From NCBI GenBank assembly GCA_903868145.1, contig CAIPTY010000051.1:104008-168007 (forward strand): a stretch of 64,000 nt of DNA, written 5' to 3'. Each line of letters opens with the position of its first letter. Position 1 is the first letter of the stretch. The position numbers and the translations under genes are program-made. Shown piece by piece: positions 48,946 through 60,572 of this stretch. Below the pieces are notes generated by a model. It saw only the letters and a list, made by a program, of their open reading frames with translations. It had not been told where the DNA came from and ran no database searches. This DNA comes from an uncultured Desulfuromonadales bacterium. Its GTDB lineage: Bacteria > Desulfobacterota > Desulfuromonadia > Geobacterales > Pseudopelobacteraceae.

Positions 48946-49425
48946 TCACACCTCCCCCTGTCCGTCTTTCATCGTTCTGGCAAACTTCAGCACCTTCTCG
49001 CGCAATGGCAGATCTTCTTCAGAGAACTTGAGGCAATGGGTCGGGCAGAACGCCACGCATTCCGGAAAATCAGAGCCGCAGAGATTGCACTTGTCAGCTT
49101 TCCCCGTTTCCGGAAGGTATTTGATCATACCGAAGGGACAGGCGCTGACACAGGTACGGCAGCCGACACATTTCAACTCGTCAACCGTTACGATTCCGGA
49201 CTTTACATCCTTGTCGATAGCCCCCTTCGGACAGGCTTTCAGACACCACGGATCGTCGCACTGCATGCAGGTCACCGTAATAAACTGGGCATCGTCCATG
49301 AATACCTCGTTGATGATGCGGGATTTGCTGGGCGCAAACTCACCGCGGTGCCTGAAAGAACAGGCAAGCTCACAGCTCTTGCATCCAATGCACTTGGACG
49401 GTTCTATGCGAATTAACTTTTGCAT
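48946..49425 (-). CDS. Multi-cluster 4Fe-4S ferredoxin subunit (AorA-like)
   Basis: CIGCKSCELAC, CMQCDDPWCLKAC, CVGCRTCVSAC, CNLCGSDFPECVAFC: four 4Fe-4S motifs. Confidence 0.9.
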   Translation of the reverse strand: MQKLIRIEPSKCIGCKSCELACSFRHRGEFAPSKSRIINEVFMDDAQFITVTCMQCDDPWCLKACPKGAIDKDVKSGIVTVDELKCVGCRTCVSACPFGMIKYLPETGKADKCNLCGSDFPECVAFCPTHCLKFSEEDLPLREKVLKFARTMKDGQGEV

Positions 49426-49626
49426 GGCTGACCTCCCTCAAATGATATACTCGCAGTAGACTACTGCAGACTGCGGGGCGCTGCTCAACAATATCAACGT
49501 GTGACCATCTCAGCTTAACAACATAAAATTGGAACTATAAATGCTTCAAGGCAGGAAAAACAGATGCACAGAAATTGCATCCAACGCTATCATTATGCAA
49601 AAATCGCATAACGGTCAAGAAAAAAA

Positions 49627-49971
49627 TTACGTGTCTACCAGCGTGTTAAAATCCTTCAGTATCTTCTCGTAGTGCTCCAATAATTCCATACCTGTCGGGG
49701 TCAATATTGTTGAACCACCACCAACGCCGCCACGTTTTTTCTCCACCAGCAATATATTGAGGGCGTCCTCCATATCTTTCACCATAGCCCAGGCACGACG
49801 AAATGATATTCCCATTGCCTTTGCAGAAGCGTTAATCGAGTTGGTCTCCTGGATAAGACGAAACAGTTGAGCCCGCCCCTCGCCAAAAAACCTCTGACCA
49901 TTGATCTCCAGCCAAACTTTTTTTTTGACCTGAATAGAATAATTGCAATTATTCAAAAATAAATCCCGCAT
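49627..49971 (-). CDS. ModE-like winged-helix regulator (N-terminal domain only)
   Basis: VWLEINGQRFFGEGRAQLFRLIQETNSINASAKAMGISFRRAWAMVKDMEDAL...GGGSTILTPTGMELLE. Confidence 0.85.
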   Translation of the reverse strand: MRDLFLNNCNYSIQVKKKVWLEINGQRFFGEGRAQLFRLIQETNSINASAKAMGISFRRAWAMVKDMEDALNILLVEKKRGGVGGGSTILTPTGMELLEHYEKILKDFNTLVDT

Positions 49972-50122
49972 GATGCCAACGATACGACAAATCCCGTTCA
50001 ATTGAAATAGTATTTGAGATCTCCTGCTAATAGATACGCTGAATTTTTCATCGACATGCGGTGGGATTATACTGAGGAGCAAATGGGGATGCAGACAGAC
50101 AGCCTGAATTTTTGTGAGTTAC

Positions 50123-50152
50123 AAAAAAAGAGCGGCATCGCTGCCGCTCTTT
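50123..50152 (-). terminator. Rho-independent terminator downstream of atpC
   Basis: AAAGAGCGGCA-...-TGCCGCTCTTT stem with T7 on minus strand. Confidence 0.85.
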
Positions 50153-50173
50153 GCAAAAGATCTGTTTACGAGA

Positions 50174-50590
50174 CTATTTCCGCGCCGACTTGCCGGCTAC
50201 CTGCATCCGAATGATGGCCCGTTGGAGAGCCGCTTCGTAAATCTTATGCTGCTTGTCCTCGGGAGTCAGCTTTTTGAGAGCCTCTTCTGCCCGGCCGAGA
50301 GCCGCCCGGGCACGTTCGATATCAATCGCATCAGAGACTTCTGCTGTCTCAACCAGAACTACAATCCTGTCGTCCTTGATTTCGAAATAGCCCCAATTAA
50401 GAGCCAGACTCGCAGAGGCACCATTGTTTTTATACGACAGTTCGCCAATCCTCAGTGACGTAAGGAAAGGTGCATGTCCCGGAAGAACGCCAAATTCGCC
50501 CAGCTTGCCGGTCGCAGTGACCTCATCGATTTCGGTGTCTACCACTTTGTTGTAGGGAGTGAGTATTTCAAGCTTCATCTTTTCAGCCAT
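50174..50590 (-). CDS. atpC: F1 ATP synthase epsilon subunit
   Basis: MAEKMKLEILTPYNKVVDTEIDEVTATGKLGEFGVLPGHAPFLTSL. Confidence 0.95.
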   Translation of the reverse strand: MAEKMKLEILTPYNKVVDTEIDEVTATGKLGEFGVLPGHAPFLTSLRIGELSYKNNGASASLALNWGYFEIKDDRIVVLVETAEVSDAIDIERARAALGRAEEALKKLTPEDKQHKIYEAALQRAIIRMQVAGKSARK

Positions 50591-50635
50591 ATATCATTCC
50601 TTGGAAGAGCTTCAGGTACGCTCTGAAAGGTAAAT

Positions 50636-52081
<1,446 letters not shown>

Positions 52082-52106
52082 TCATATAGTGTTCGTGACG
52101 TAGTAT

Positions 52107-52973
52107 TTAACCTTTGATCGATTCAGAACCGGAGATGATCTCCATCAGCTCCGTTGTAATGGCAGCCTGGCGCGCACGGTTATACTGAAGGGTCAGCTTG
52201 CCGATCATCTCGGAGGCATTCTTGGAAGCACTGTCCATGGCCGTCATACGGGCGCCATGTTCACCGGCAACCGATTCCAGCATTGACTTGAAAATCTGAA
52301 CCTCGATATTCTTAGGCAGGATCTCCGCCAGAAGCTCATCAACCGATGGCTCGTAAATGAACTCGACCGGCGTCTCGTCTTCCACACCCTTTCCTTCCGG
52401 CACCACCGGCAACAGCGGCTGAAAGGTTATGTCCTGTGACATGACCGTGCGGAATGAGTTGTAGAGCAGTTCAACCTGATCATACTCACCAGCCACAAAA
52501 CCATCAATGATTTCCTGAGCAATCACCGCCGCAGTCTGGTAGTTTGGTTTGGCCAGAACATTGGCGTAGTTCCTGTAAATCGAATAGCGACTCCTGAAGA
52601 ATTCATTGCCTTTTCGGCCAACCGTCATGACGCTGATCTGTTCGTATGAACCGGCATTTTCCTTGATATAGCGGTCACCGGCCTTGCACAGATTGCTGTT
52701 GAATCCACCGCACAATCCACGGTCTGACGTAACCACAACCAGAAGCAGCTTCCTGGCATCACGCTTTTCAAGCAGCGGATGAAGATCCCCTTCCTGATTC
52801 AAGGACAGTGATTGCAGCACCTCTCCCAGCTTTTTCGCATAGGGGCGAGCGGCAACTACATTTTCCTGAGCCCGGCGCAACTTTGCCGCCGAGACCATTT
52901 TCATGGCCTTGGTAATTTGTCGCGTATTTTTTACGGATACAATCCGCTTCTTGATGCTTTTAAGGCTTGCCAT
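52107..52973 (-). CDS. atpG: F1 ATP synthase gamma subunit
   Basis: [37 protein letters not shown]-terminal [16 protein letters not shown]. Confidence 0.98.
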   Translation of the reverse strand: MASLKSIKKRIVSVKNTRQITKAMKMVSAAKLRRAQENVVAARPYAKKLGEVLQSLSLNQEGDLHPLLEKRDARKLLLVVVTSDRGLCGGFNSNLCKAGDRYIKENAGSYEQISVMTVGRKGNEFFRSRYSIYRNYANVLAKPNYQTAAVIAQEIIDGFVAGEYDQVELLYNSFRTVMSQDITFQPLLPVVPEGKGVEDETPVEFIYEPSVDELLAEILPKNIEVQIFKSMLESVAGEHGARMTAMDSASKNASEMIGKLTLQYNRARQAAITTELMEIISGSESIKG

Positions 52974-52991
52974 AACTCAAACCATCCTTGT

Positions 52992-54500
52992 TTACGCGGT
53001 GAATTCCTTCTTGAACTGTCCCATCGCTGCAATGATTCTGCCCTTCAGATCATCGTCAATGGCCTTTTTGTCACGCAGTTCAGCAACCAGCTCGGCCTGA
53101 CGGTTATCGAAGAATGCGTACAGCTCGATCTCGTACTTCTTGAGGGCGGATACCGGGTAGTCATCCAGAAAGCCGTTGTTGGCCGCAAAAATGACCAGAA
53201 CCTGCTTCTCGTTGGGAATCGGACGATACTGCGGCTGCTTGAGAATCTCGACCAGACGGACACCACGCTCCAACTGCATCTGGGTAGCCTTGTCCAGATC
53301 GGAACCGAACTGGGCAAAAGCAGCCATTTCGCGATATTGAGCCAGGTCGAGACGAAGTGTGCCGGCAACCTGCTTCATGGACTTGGTCTGGGCGGAACCG
53401 CCGACGCGCGATACCGAGAGGCCGACGTTAATGGCCGGACGCACGCCGGAGAAGAAAAGGTCTGACTCCAGATAAATCTGTCCATCAGTGATGGAGATAA
53501 CGTTGGTCGGAATATAGGCGGATACGTCGCCGGCCTGGGTTTCGATGATCGGCAGTGCAGTCAGTGACCCGGCGCCGCAGGCGTCGGAAAGCTTGCAGGC
53601 ACGCTCCAGCAGGCGGCTATGAAGATAGAAAACGTCGCCCGGATAGGCTTCGCGACCGGGCGGGCGGCGAAGCAACAGTGAGAGCTGACGGTAGGCAACT
53701 GCCTGCTTGGAAAGATCGTCATAGATGATCAGGGCGTGTTTGCCGCTGTCGCGGAAAAATTCGCCCATGGTGACGCCAGTGTAGGGAGCGATAAACTGCA
53801 GAGGCGCCGACTCGGAAGCGGTTGCAGCGACGACGATGGTATAATCCATGGCGCCGTGTTCGGTCAGTTTTGAAACAACCTGGGCAACCGTGGATCGCTT
53901 CTGACCTATGGCGACATAGATACAGACAACATCCCCACCCTTCTGGTTGATGATTGTATCGATGGCGACCGCGGTCTTGCCGGTCTGGCGGTCTCCGATG
54001 ATCAGTTCGCGCTGGCCACGTCCGATAGGAACCATGGAATCAATCGCCTTGAGGCCGGTGGCCATCGGCTGGTGAACCGATTTACGGGCAACAATTCCCG
54101 GGGCCTTGATCTCCACCTTGCTGAAGCTGCTGGTATTGATAGCGCCCTTGCCGTCGATGGGTTGCCCGATAGCGTTGACAACGCGGCCGATCAGGGCATC
54201 GCCTACCGGAACCTCGGTAATGCGACCGGTGCGCTTGACGGTGTCGCCTTCCTTGATCTCGGCAAACTCACCGAGAATGGCAGCGCCAACGTTATCTTCC
54301 TCCAGGTTGAGAACCATGCCGGAGACGCCGCCGGGAAATTCCAGCAGTTCGCCCGCCATCGCCCCAGCCAGGCCGTGAATACGGGCAATACCGTCACCGA
54401 TGGAGATGATCGTACCGGTTTCCGACACCTCAACCTCTTTGCCATACTCCTTGATCTGTTTCCTGATGATCTCGCTGATCTCTTCGGCTCTGATTTCCAT
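52992..54500 (-). CDS. atpA: F1 ATP synthase alpha subunit
   Basis: [40 protein letters not shown]. Confidence 0.99.
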   Translation of the reverse strand: MEIRAEEISEIIRKQIKEYGKEVEVSETGTIISIGDGIARIHGLAGAMAGELLEFPGGVSGMVLNLEEDNVGAAILGEFAEIKEGDTVKRTGRITEVPVGDALIGRVVNAIGQPIDGKGAINTSSFSKVEIKAPGIVARKSVHQPMATGLKAIDSMVPIGRGQRELIIGDRQTGKTAVAIDTIINQKGGDVVCIYVAIGQKRSTVAQVVSKLTEHGAMDYTIVVAATASESAPLQFIAPYTGVTMGEFFRDSGKHALIIYDDLSKQAVAYRQLSLLLRRPPGREAYPGDVFYLHSRLLERACKLSDACGAGSLTALPIIETQAGDVSAYIPTNVISITDGQIYLESDLFFSGVRPAINVGLSVSRVGGSAQTKSMKQVAGTLRLDLAQYREMAAFAQFGSDLDKATQMQLERGVRLVEILKQPQYRPIPNEKQVLVIFAANNGFLDDYPVSALKKYEIELYAFFDNRQAELVAELRDKKAIDDDLKGRIIAAMGQFKKEFTA

Positions 54501-54508
54501 GGAAGAAT

Positions 54509-55051
54509 TTACCCCTTCTGTAATATATCTTGGATCCGTTTAAGCTGAGTTTTTACGCTGCTGTCGAATGCGGTGTCGCCAATTTGGGTGATCACGCCCC
54601 CCAGAAGGCTCTGGTCGATGGAAACCTGCGGTATGACTTTCTTGCCGGTTTTCTTTTCGAGTGCGCTCCGGATGGCGGATACCTGGCTTTCGTCCAGCGC
54701 AAAGGCTGTCTTGATAACCGGGCGGATTACTCCGGACTGCTCATCGGCCAGCGTCTGATAAGTATGGACAATCTGATCCAGAAAAGCCACGCGGTTCTTG
54801 TCCACCAAGAGCATCAGGAAGTTGCCGACCAGTTCCGAGATTTTCACCCTGGCTATCAGATCGGTCATGATCCCTTTTTTCTGCTCCGCAGTGTAGGCGG
54901 GATTGGCAAAAGCCGCCTTGAGGCCGGGGTTGGCAGAGAAAACATGATCAATTTCCGTCAGTTCATCGCGAAAACGGTCAATCAGTCCGTCCTCTGAACC
55001 AATCTGTACCAGGGCCTTGGCGTAGCGGCGTGCGAGTGTATTGTTGATCAC
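54509..55051 (-). CDS. atpH: F1 ATP synthase delta subunit
   Basis: [13 protein letters not shown]...[30 protein letters not shown]. Confidence 0.96.
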   Translation of the reverse strand: MINNTLARRYAKALVQIGSEDGLIDRFRDELTEIDHVFSANPGLKAAFANPAYTAEQKKGIMTDLIARVKISELVGNFLMLLVDKNRVAFLDQIVHTYQTLADEQSGVIRPVIKTAFALDESQVSAIRSALEKKTGKKVIPQVSIDQSLLGGVITQIGDTAFDSSVKTQLKRIQDILQKG

Positions 55052-55656
55052 TGGATCTGTACCACCTTGTCAAGGTATTCACCGACAAATCTGTCGTGGT
55101 CGGCCTTCTGGATGGCGCCTTTCAGTTTACCGGTAGCGATCTCGACCGCCAGGCGTGCAGCCTCGGCCTGCAACTCCGCACGGGCCTTGACTGTCTCCTG
55201 CTCCGCAGACTGTGCAGCCTGGGCGGCAATCTTCAGGGCCGCGGCCCGGGCTTCCGCGATGATGCGCTCTTTCTCCAGCTCAGCTTCACGGATAATGGAC
55301 GCCTGTAATTCATCAATCTCTTTGGTGGCCTGGGAGAGTTTCCCGCTGTACTCGGCCAGTTTGGCTTCGGCTGCCGCCCTGCCATCCTGTGCTTCCTTGA
55401 GATCTTTCTCTATCTGTGACTTCCGGGCTGCCAGAGAGCCTTTCACATCCGCCTTCTTGACTGCGAATACGAGTATGGCGATCAGCAGGGCAAAATTGAG
55501 TACACGCCAGCCGAAGTCCTTCATCTGGGCGCCGCTGTCAACGTGGTGCGCACCGCCGCCTTCACTGGCAAAACCGGCTGAGGCAGCCAAAACGACCGCA
55601 ACGATGTATATCAGGGAGAACGCTGTTTTTTTGCTGCGATCGGAAACAATAAACAT
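55048..55656 (-). CDS. atpF: F0 ATP synthase subunit b
   Basis: FGWRVLNFALLIAILVFAVKKADVKGSLAARKSQIEKDLKEAQ. Confidence 0.93.
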   Translation of the reverse strand: MFIVSDRSKKTAFSLIYIVAVVLAASAGFASEGGGAHHVDSGAQMKDFGWRVLNFALLIAILVFAVKKADVKGSLAARKSQIEKDLKEAQDGRAAAEAKLAEYSGKLSQATKEIDELQASIIREAELEKERIIAEARAAALKIAAQAAQSAEQETVKARAELQAEAARLAVEIATGKLKGAIQKADHDRFVGEYLDKVVQIQ

Positions 55657-55657
55657 T

Positions 55658-56083
55658 CTACGTGTTCCTCCCCAGGATTTTCTCGCAGATATCGCCGGAC
55701 AGAATCTCAGCCTGCTGTTTCAGCAGTGCCCGTGCATCTGCCGCCTCCTTGGCGACCCTATCGCGGATGGTTCCGAGCGACTCGGCTGCTTCCCTGCGAG
55801 CATTTTCCAAAAGCGAGGTTTCCTCAGCCTGAGCCTGCTTGAGAGCCTCAGCCCTGCGACCGGCAGCTTCATTTCTGGCATCACGAAGACGAGCCTCGTA
55901 CTGTGCCATCTTCGCCTGCACCTCGCCATCAACCGAAACAGCCTTGTCGCGAGCCCCGTCGATCACCTGGCGGCGATCAGCCAGCACCTTGCGAATGGGC
56001 TTGTAGAGAAAGATATTGAGGACAAGTACCAGAATCCCGAAATTGACCAATTGAAAGATAAAAGCCAAATTTAATTCAATCAC
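55658..56083 (-). CDS. atpF: F0 ATP synthase subunit b/b'
   Basis: MIELNLAFIFQLVNFGILVLVLNIFLYKPIRKVLADRRQVID. Confidence 0.92.
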   Translation of the reverse strand: MIELNLAFIFQLVNFGILVLVLNIFLYKPIRKVLADRRQVIDGARDKAVSVDGEVQAKMAQYEARLRDARNEAAGRRAEALKQAQAEETSLLENARREAAESLGTIRDRVAKEAADARALLKQQAEILSGDICEKILGRNT

Positions 56084-56234
56084 GACCTACCCCTTGCAGG
56101 TATGCTGAGTTGTATACTGTATCCAAAGATTAGTGCGTAAAACTATGGCTGGATATCATGATTACCGGTGCGGTGTCAAGCACAATTGAGATTCGAAGAC
56201 AATAATTATATTGTGTTCTACTCGCGTAAGTTCT

Positions 56235-56558
56235 CTACAAACGCGACAAGACCAGTTGATTGATCGAAACACCCTGTTCCGCGGAAAGAATTGCAAGGCC
56301 TCGATGTACATCCGGCGGCACCCGCAGCGTGATATTTCCCCGATAATGTCTGGCACCCAGGGGTTCCGGTACCACCCCTCCCTCTTCTTCAATCCACCGG
56401 ATGGACTCTGCGACCACGTCTTCGATCTCCCTGAGCGCCTTTTCCGGTGTTGCGCCATGGGCCGCCAGGGACGGAAACTCAATGCAACGGGCGATATGAA
56501 GTTGATCTTCGACCGACCACTCGATACGATAGGTATATTTATTCTGATCATGTTTCAT
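56235..56558 (-). CDS. hicB: HicB-family antitoxin
   Basis: YRIEWSVEDQLHIARCIEFPSLAAHGATPEKALREIEDVV...GNITLRVPPDVHRGLAILSAEQGVSINQLVLSRL. Confidence 0.88.
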   Translation of the reverse strand: MKHDQNKYTYRIEWSVEDQLHIARCIEFPSLAAHGATPEKALREIEDVVAESIRWIEEEGGVVPEPLGARHYRGNITLRVPPDVHRGLAILSAEQGVSINQLVLSRL

Positions 56559-56781
56559 GTGTTCTCTCCAGTTTTTCTATTGCCTTTTTTACCTGAAGCA
56601 CCTGGTAGGGCTTCGCCATCTTTCCGTCCCGCTGGAGATTGATGCGCGGATCTCCCGGCCATGGGGTTTTGAAGATATGGTGGCTTCCGGCAATTCTCGG
56701 TTCTCCAAATTTTTCGCGGCACAGCGCCAGAAGTTTCTGAAACATCACGTTGCTGGGGTTGTCAAGTATGTCGCTTTTCAT
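56548..56781 (-). CDS. hicA: HicA-family toxin
   Basis: FGEPRIAGSHHIFKTPWPGDPRINLQRDGKMAKPYQVLQV; overlaps hicB by 11 nt. Confidence 0.85.
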   Translation of the reverse strand: MKSDILDNPSNVMFQKLLALCREKFGEPRIAGSHHIFKTPWPGDPRINLQRDGKMAKPYQVLQVKKAIEKLERTHET

Positions 56782-56905
56782 GTGGGGACGATAGCATATA
56801 TGCTATCAAGATGGCAAGGACAAAGAAAATCCCCGCCGGCAGGCACCGGCGGGGCAATGGATATGATGCTACGGAAGACACAGCGATCCTTCAGGGTTAC
56901 CGGCA

Positions 56906-58330
56906 TTACCTCAACGCAATTCCCAGCCCGTAATAATCTAAAGATGTGCCATCTGAGAAGGTTTCAACAAACAGCTTCTTGTTGAGTGACATAATCCCCT
57001 CGGCTTTGTTCTTCCCGGTATATATGCCGGTTGTGCTCATTGAGCCGGAGACGGTTGATACGCTGTCCGGTTTACTCACACCATTTTCAACCGTTGCATA
57101 TTTGCTCGCAATGCCATTGCTGTTAACCACGGTCAGCGACCGTTGCCAGTAATCCTGGGTCGCGTTGATCGTGAGTGAATTGCTCCGGTGGCTGCCGACC
57201 AGGTCACTGCTGGAGAACGTGCCGCCGGTTCTGACAAGTAGATGAAGTGCGATGGTTCCATCAGCATTGGAAACAACAAAGACCGCAACATTTTTGTCCG
57301 CAGTCAAGGCACCGTAAACCGAGCCGCCCTGGGCCGTGGCCGTCACGATACCGCTGCTGTTCACGGACAGACCGAACGATTTTGTTCCGTCCAGGCTGGA
57401 ACCACCGGACGCACGCTGGGAATTGGATATTGTCATCACACCGTTGGCATCAATGGAGACATCACCCCGCTGCCATTCACGAAATGTCGAACTGGCCAGC
57501 AGACCGTGCATCTTCCATTTCCCCGCCAGGTCACTCTGCTGGAACGTGCCGCCAGCCTTGACCAGGATAAAGATGTTTGCGGCACCGTACAAACCGGCGT
57601 TCCCCACTCCAACCATCAGCGACTTGTCACGTGACATGACAAATCTGTCACCACCAGACGACAAAGTGTCTTTGACGACACCTGACGGCGTCATAACCAA
57701 TGCAGCAGTGATGGTGTTTGTCGACAAGTGACCATCGGAATAATAGACGTTGATGGCGGCCCCGGCGCCATTCGCGTCAATAGGCATTGTGCCTCGTGCA
57801 TAATAGGGATTCGATCCACCATAAAGCTGGAATCCATACCAGGTTCCGGTCAGGTCGGCCTGGGTGTACAGGTATGAACGGTTTGTCGCAACACCGTCGG
57901 GAATGGCCGTGTCTTCAACCGCACCGGTGAACTGTGCCGGGGTGGTTGCCGGGGTAGCAATGCCGTCGCCCGTGGTTGTTACAAAGCCCAGGTCACAGGT
58001 TCCGGAGGCCACGCTTACTTTATTTCCGCTCCCGATATACAGCGGGAAGACGCGCTCGTCAGATGTCCCCTCATTCTCAACCAGATAGAATTTGTACTTC
58101 TTGCCGCTCTGTACCTTGATGGTAAAAACCTTGCTGCCATTGGTCTGCACAACTGCGACTTGCCGAGCAACCACGCTACCGCTGGCTGAATCAACAGCAA
58201 CAAAGGCGGTACCCGCAACCGTACCGGTTACGGTCACATCACCGGTTCCTGTGCCTGGACTGGCGCTTGTACTGCTACTCCACAGCCAGCCATCACCAGC
58301 AACATCAGCATCACAACCAGTGCTTTCATA
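56906..58330 (-). pseudogene. Three-repeat lipoprotein with apparent frameshift between lipoprotein signal and mature region (ORF track entry begins at 58237)
   Basis: AGGAGG RBS then MKALVVMLMLLVMAGCG (58330 down) in one frame; SSSTSASPGTGTGDVTVTG... mature domain in another frame. Confidence 0.6.
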
Positions 58331-58457
58331 CGTCCCTCCTAAGGTTTTTGGATATCTTTTTATACAACCCTTAATTGGTATTTACAATAAAATTCTACCT
58401 GAGCGGTATGGAGTATTTCTACCTATGGTTGTTATCCTGCCCTGAAAGGATACGGCC

Positions 58458-58796
58458 ATGGGCAAGAGACTGGACAGCTTTGAAATAGGCAGGAGAATCA
58501 AGAAGATTCGTAAACACAAGGGGCTTTCACAGGAGAAACTTGCGGAGCTTATCAGCGTTTCTTTCCAGCAGGTACAAAAATACGAAAGTGGCATCAATCG
58601 TTTGAATACCGATAAACTTCAGGCAATAGCCCACTCCCTTGCCGTACCGGTAGCATCCTTCTTTGAAGACCAGCCCATTGAAGCGCTCCCGCTTTCCGAC
58701 CAGGAACGGACTCTGATAGAGTCGTTCCGAGCCATAAAAGACCCCAAAGTCAAAGAGTGCATACTGGAATTTTCCACCTTCGCAGGGACAAGGTAG
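58458..58796 (+). CDS. XRE-family HTH transcriptional regulator
   Basis: IGRRIKKIRKHKGLSQEKLAELISVSFQQVQKYESGINRLNTDKLQAIA. Confidence 0.93.
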   Translation: MGKRLDSFEIGRRIKKIRKHKGLSQEKLAELISVSFQQVQKYESGINRLNTDKLQAIAHSLAVPVASFFEDQPIEALPLSDQERTLIESFRAIKDPKVKECILEFSTFAGTR

Positions 58797-58842
58797 GGAC
58801 ACGCAGTGGCGAGCCAGTGAAGAACTGGTGATGAGGTGTGGT

Positions 58843-59697
58843 TCAGATATCCAGCAGATCGATGATTCGCGTCAGCTCGTCCGAATCATTGAAATGAATT
58901 TCGAGTTTGCCGCCCCGTGTTCCGACCCGACGGATGGCCACCCGCGACTGAAAGCGCTTCTGCAGCTGTTCCTCCAGCGCGCTCATCAGAAGATCGGGCT
59001 GTTGGGGGCGTTTGGCGGAACCGGTGTGCGGATTGATCTTCAACCGCCGCACCATTTCCTCGGTGGAACGCACACTTAACTGACGGTGCAGAATCTCGTG
59101 GCGAGCCTTCTCGACCAGTTCAGGATTCTCCAGAGCCAGCAATGTCCGGGCGTGTCCCATGGATAGCCGCTCTTCAATGATATCGTGCTGGATGGCCTCG
59201 GGCAGCTTGAGCAGACGCAGAGAGTTGGTGACCGTGGTGCGGTTTTTACCGACCCGGCGGCCAACATCATCCTGCGAGATGCCATACTGCTCGACCAGCG
59301 AGCGGTACGCCTGGGCCTCCTCAATGGCGTTGAGATCCTGACGTTGGATATTCTCGATCAGGGCCAGCTCCATCACCGTGGCATCGGATGCCTCGCGGAT
59401 GACAACCGGCACCTCGTGCAGACCGGCCTTCTGTGCGGCCCGCCAGCGGCGTTCTCCGGCTATGATCTCATAGTGCCCGTCTTTTTTGGTCACGACCAGT
59501 GGCTGGATGATCCCCTGTTCACGGATGGAAGCGGCCAGTTCCTCCAGTTTCTCAGGAGCAAAATGCTTGCGGGGCTGGTTCTTGTTGGGTCGGATCTGTT
59601 CAATCGGGCAGATGAAATAATCCCGCGCCGCCACGGACATCTCCGGCACCTGGAGCAGCGCCGCCATACCCTTGCCAAGGCCGCCTTTTTTAACCAT
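58843..59697 (-). CDS. parB: Chromosome partitioning protein ParB
   Basis: MVKKGGLGKGMAALL; IRPNKNQPRKHF; GERRWRAAQKAGLHEVPVVIR; HTH GISQDDVGRRVGKNRTTVTNSLRLLKLP. Confidence 0.97.
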   Translation of the reverse strand: MVKKGGLGKGMAALLQVPEMSVAARDYFICPIEQIRPNKNQPRKHFAPEKLEELAASIREQGIIQPLVVTKKDGHYEIIAGERRWRAAQKAGLHEVPVVIREASDATVMELALIENIQRQDLNAIEEAQAYRSLVEQYGISQDDVGRRVGKNRTTVTNSLRLLKLPEAIQHDIIEERLSMGHARTLLALENPELVEKARHEILHRQLSVRSTEEMVRRLKINPHTGSAKRPQQPDLLMSALEEQLQKRFQSRVAIRRVGTRGGKLEIHFNDSDELTRIIDLLDI

Positions 59698-60463
59698 TGC
59701 TCGCCTCCCTCTGAATGATCTCGCGGGCAAGCTGCAGGTAACTGGCAGCTCCTCGGGATGCAATGTCGTAATAGATGATCGGCAGACCGTGGCTGGGAGC
59801 CTCGGCAAGGCGTACATTGCGCGGCACAACCGTCTCGAATACCTGTCCCGGAAAATGGGAGCGGATCTCCTCGGCCACCTCTTTGCTCAGGTTTCCACGG
59901 GCATCGAACATCGTCAGAAGTATCCCTTCTATCTTCAGGAGTGGATTGATTCGCTTCTGAACCAGGCTGATGGTATGCAGAATCTGGGACAGCCCTTCCA
60001 TGGCGTAGTATTCGCACTGCAGAGGTATCAGAACTGAATCCGCCGCGGTCATTGCATTGACGGTCAGTAGATTGAGCGATGGCGGGCAATCTACAATAAT
60101 ATAGCGATACTTGGGAGCCAGAGGGGCGAGGGCGAACTTGAGCTTCTGTTCACGGCCGATCTCGGGCGCCAGCTCCAGCTCTGCACCGGCCAGATCGGAG
60201 TTGGCGGGAATGGCATGCAGAAACGGGTGCCCCGTATCCACAACCAGGGCCTGCGGGTCGTATTCGTTTATCAGGGCGTCATACACCGTGTGTTTAAGCC
60301 CGGCTTTATCGATACCTACACCACTGGTGGCGTTGGCCTGGGGATCAATATCGACCAGCAGTGTCGGCCTTTCAGCCGCAGCCAGGGCGGCAGCAAGGTT
60401 GACGGCAGTGGTTGTCTTGCCAACTCCACCCTTCTGGTTGGCTATGCAGATGATTCGGGACAT
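59690..60463 (-). CDS. parA: Chromosome partitioning ATPase ParA/Soj
   Basis: MSRIICIANQKGGVGKTTTAVNLAAALA; YIIVDCPPSLNLLT. Confidence 0.98.
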   Translation of the reverse strand: MSRIICIANQKGGVGKTTTAVNLAAALAAAERPTLLVDIDPQANATSGVGIDKAGLKHTVYDALINEYDPQALVVDTGHPFLHAIPANSDLAGAELELAPEIGREQKLKFALAPLAPKYRYIIVDCPPSLNLLTVNAMTAADSVLIPLQCEYYAMEGLSQILHTISLVQKRINPLLKIEGILLTMFDARGNLSKEVAEEIRSHFPGQVFETVVPRNVRLAEAPSHGLPIIYYDIASRGAASYLQLAREIIQREASNG

Positions 60464-60572
60464 GATGTGAGAATCCTGGTATCAAATTTGTGATTTTGGT
60501 GCGTGATGTGCGCCGGGGAGCAGGAAAACTAGCACAAGCTGCAGATTATTGGAAATGGTTTTTTGCCGGATG

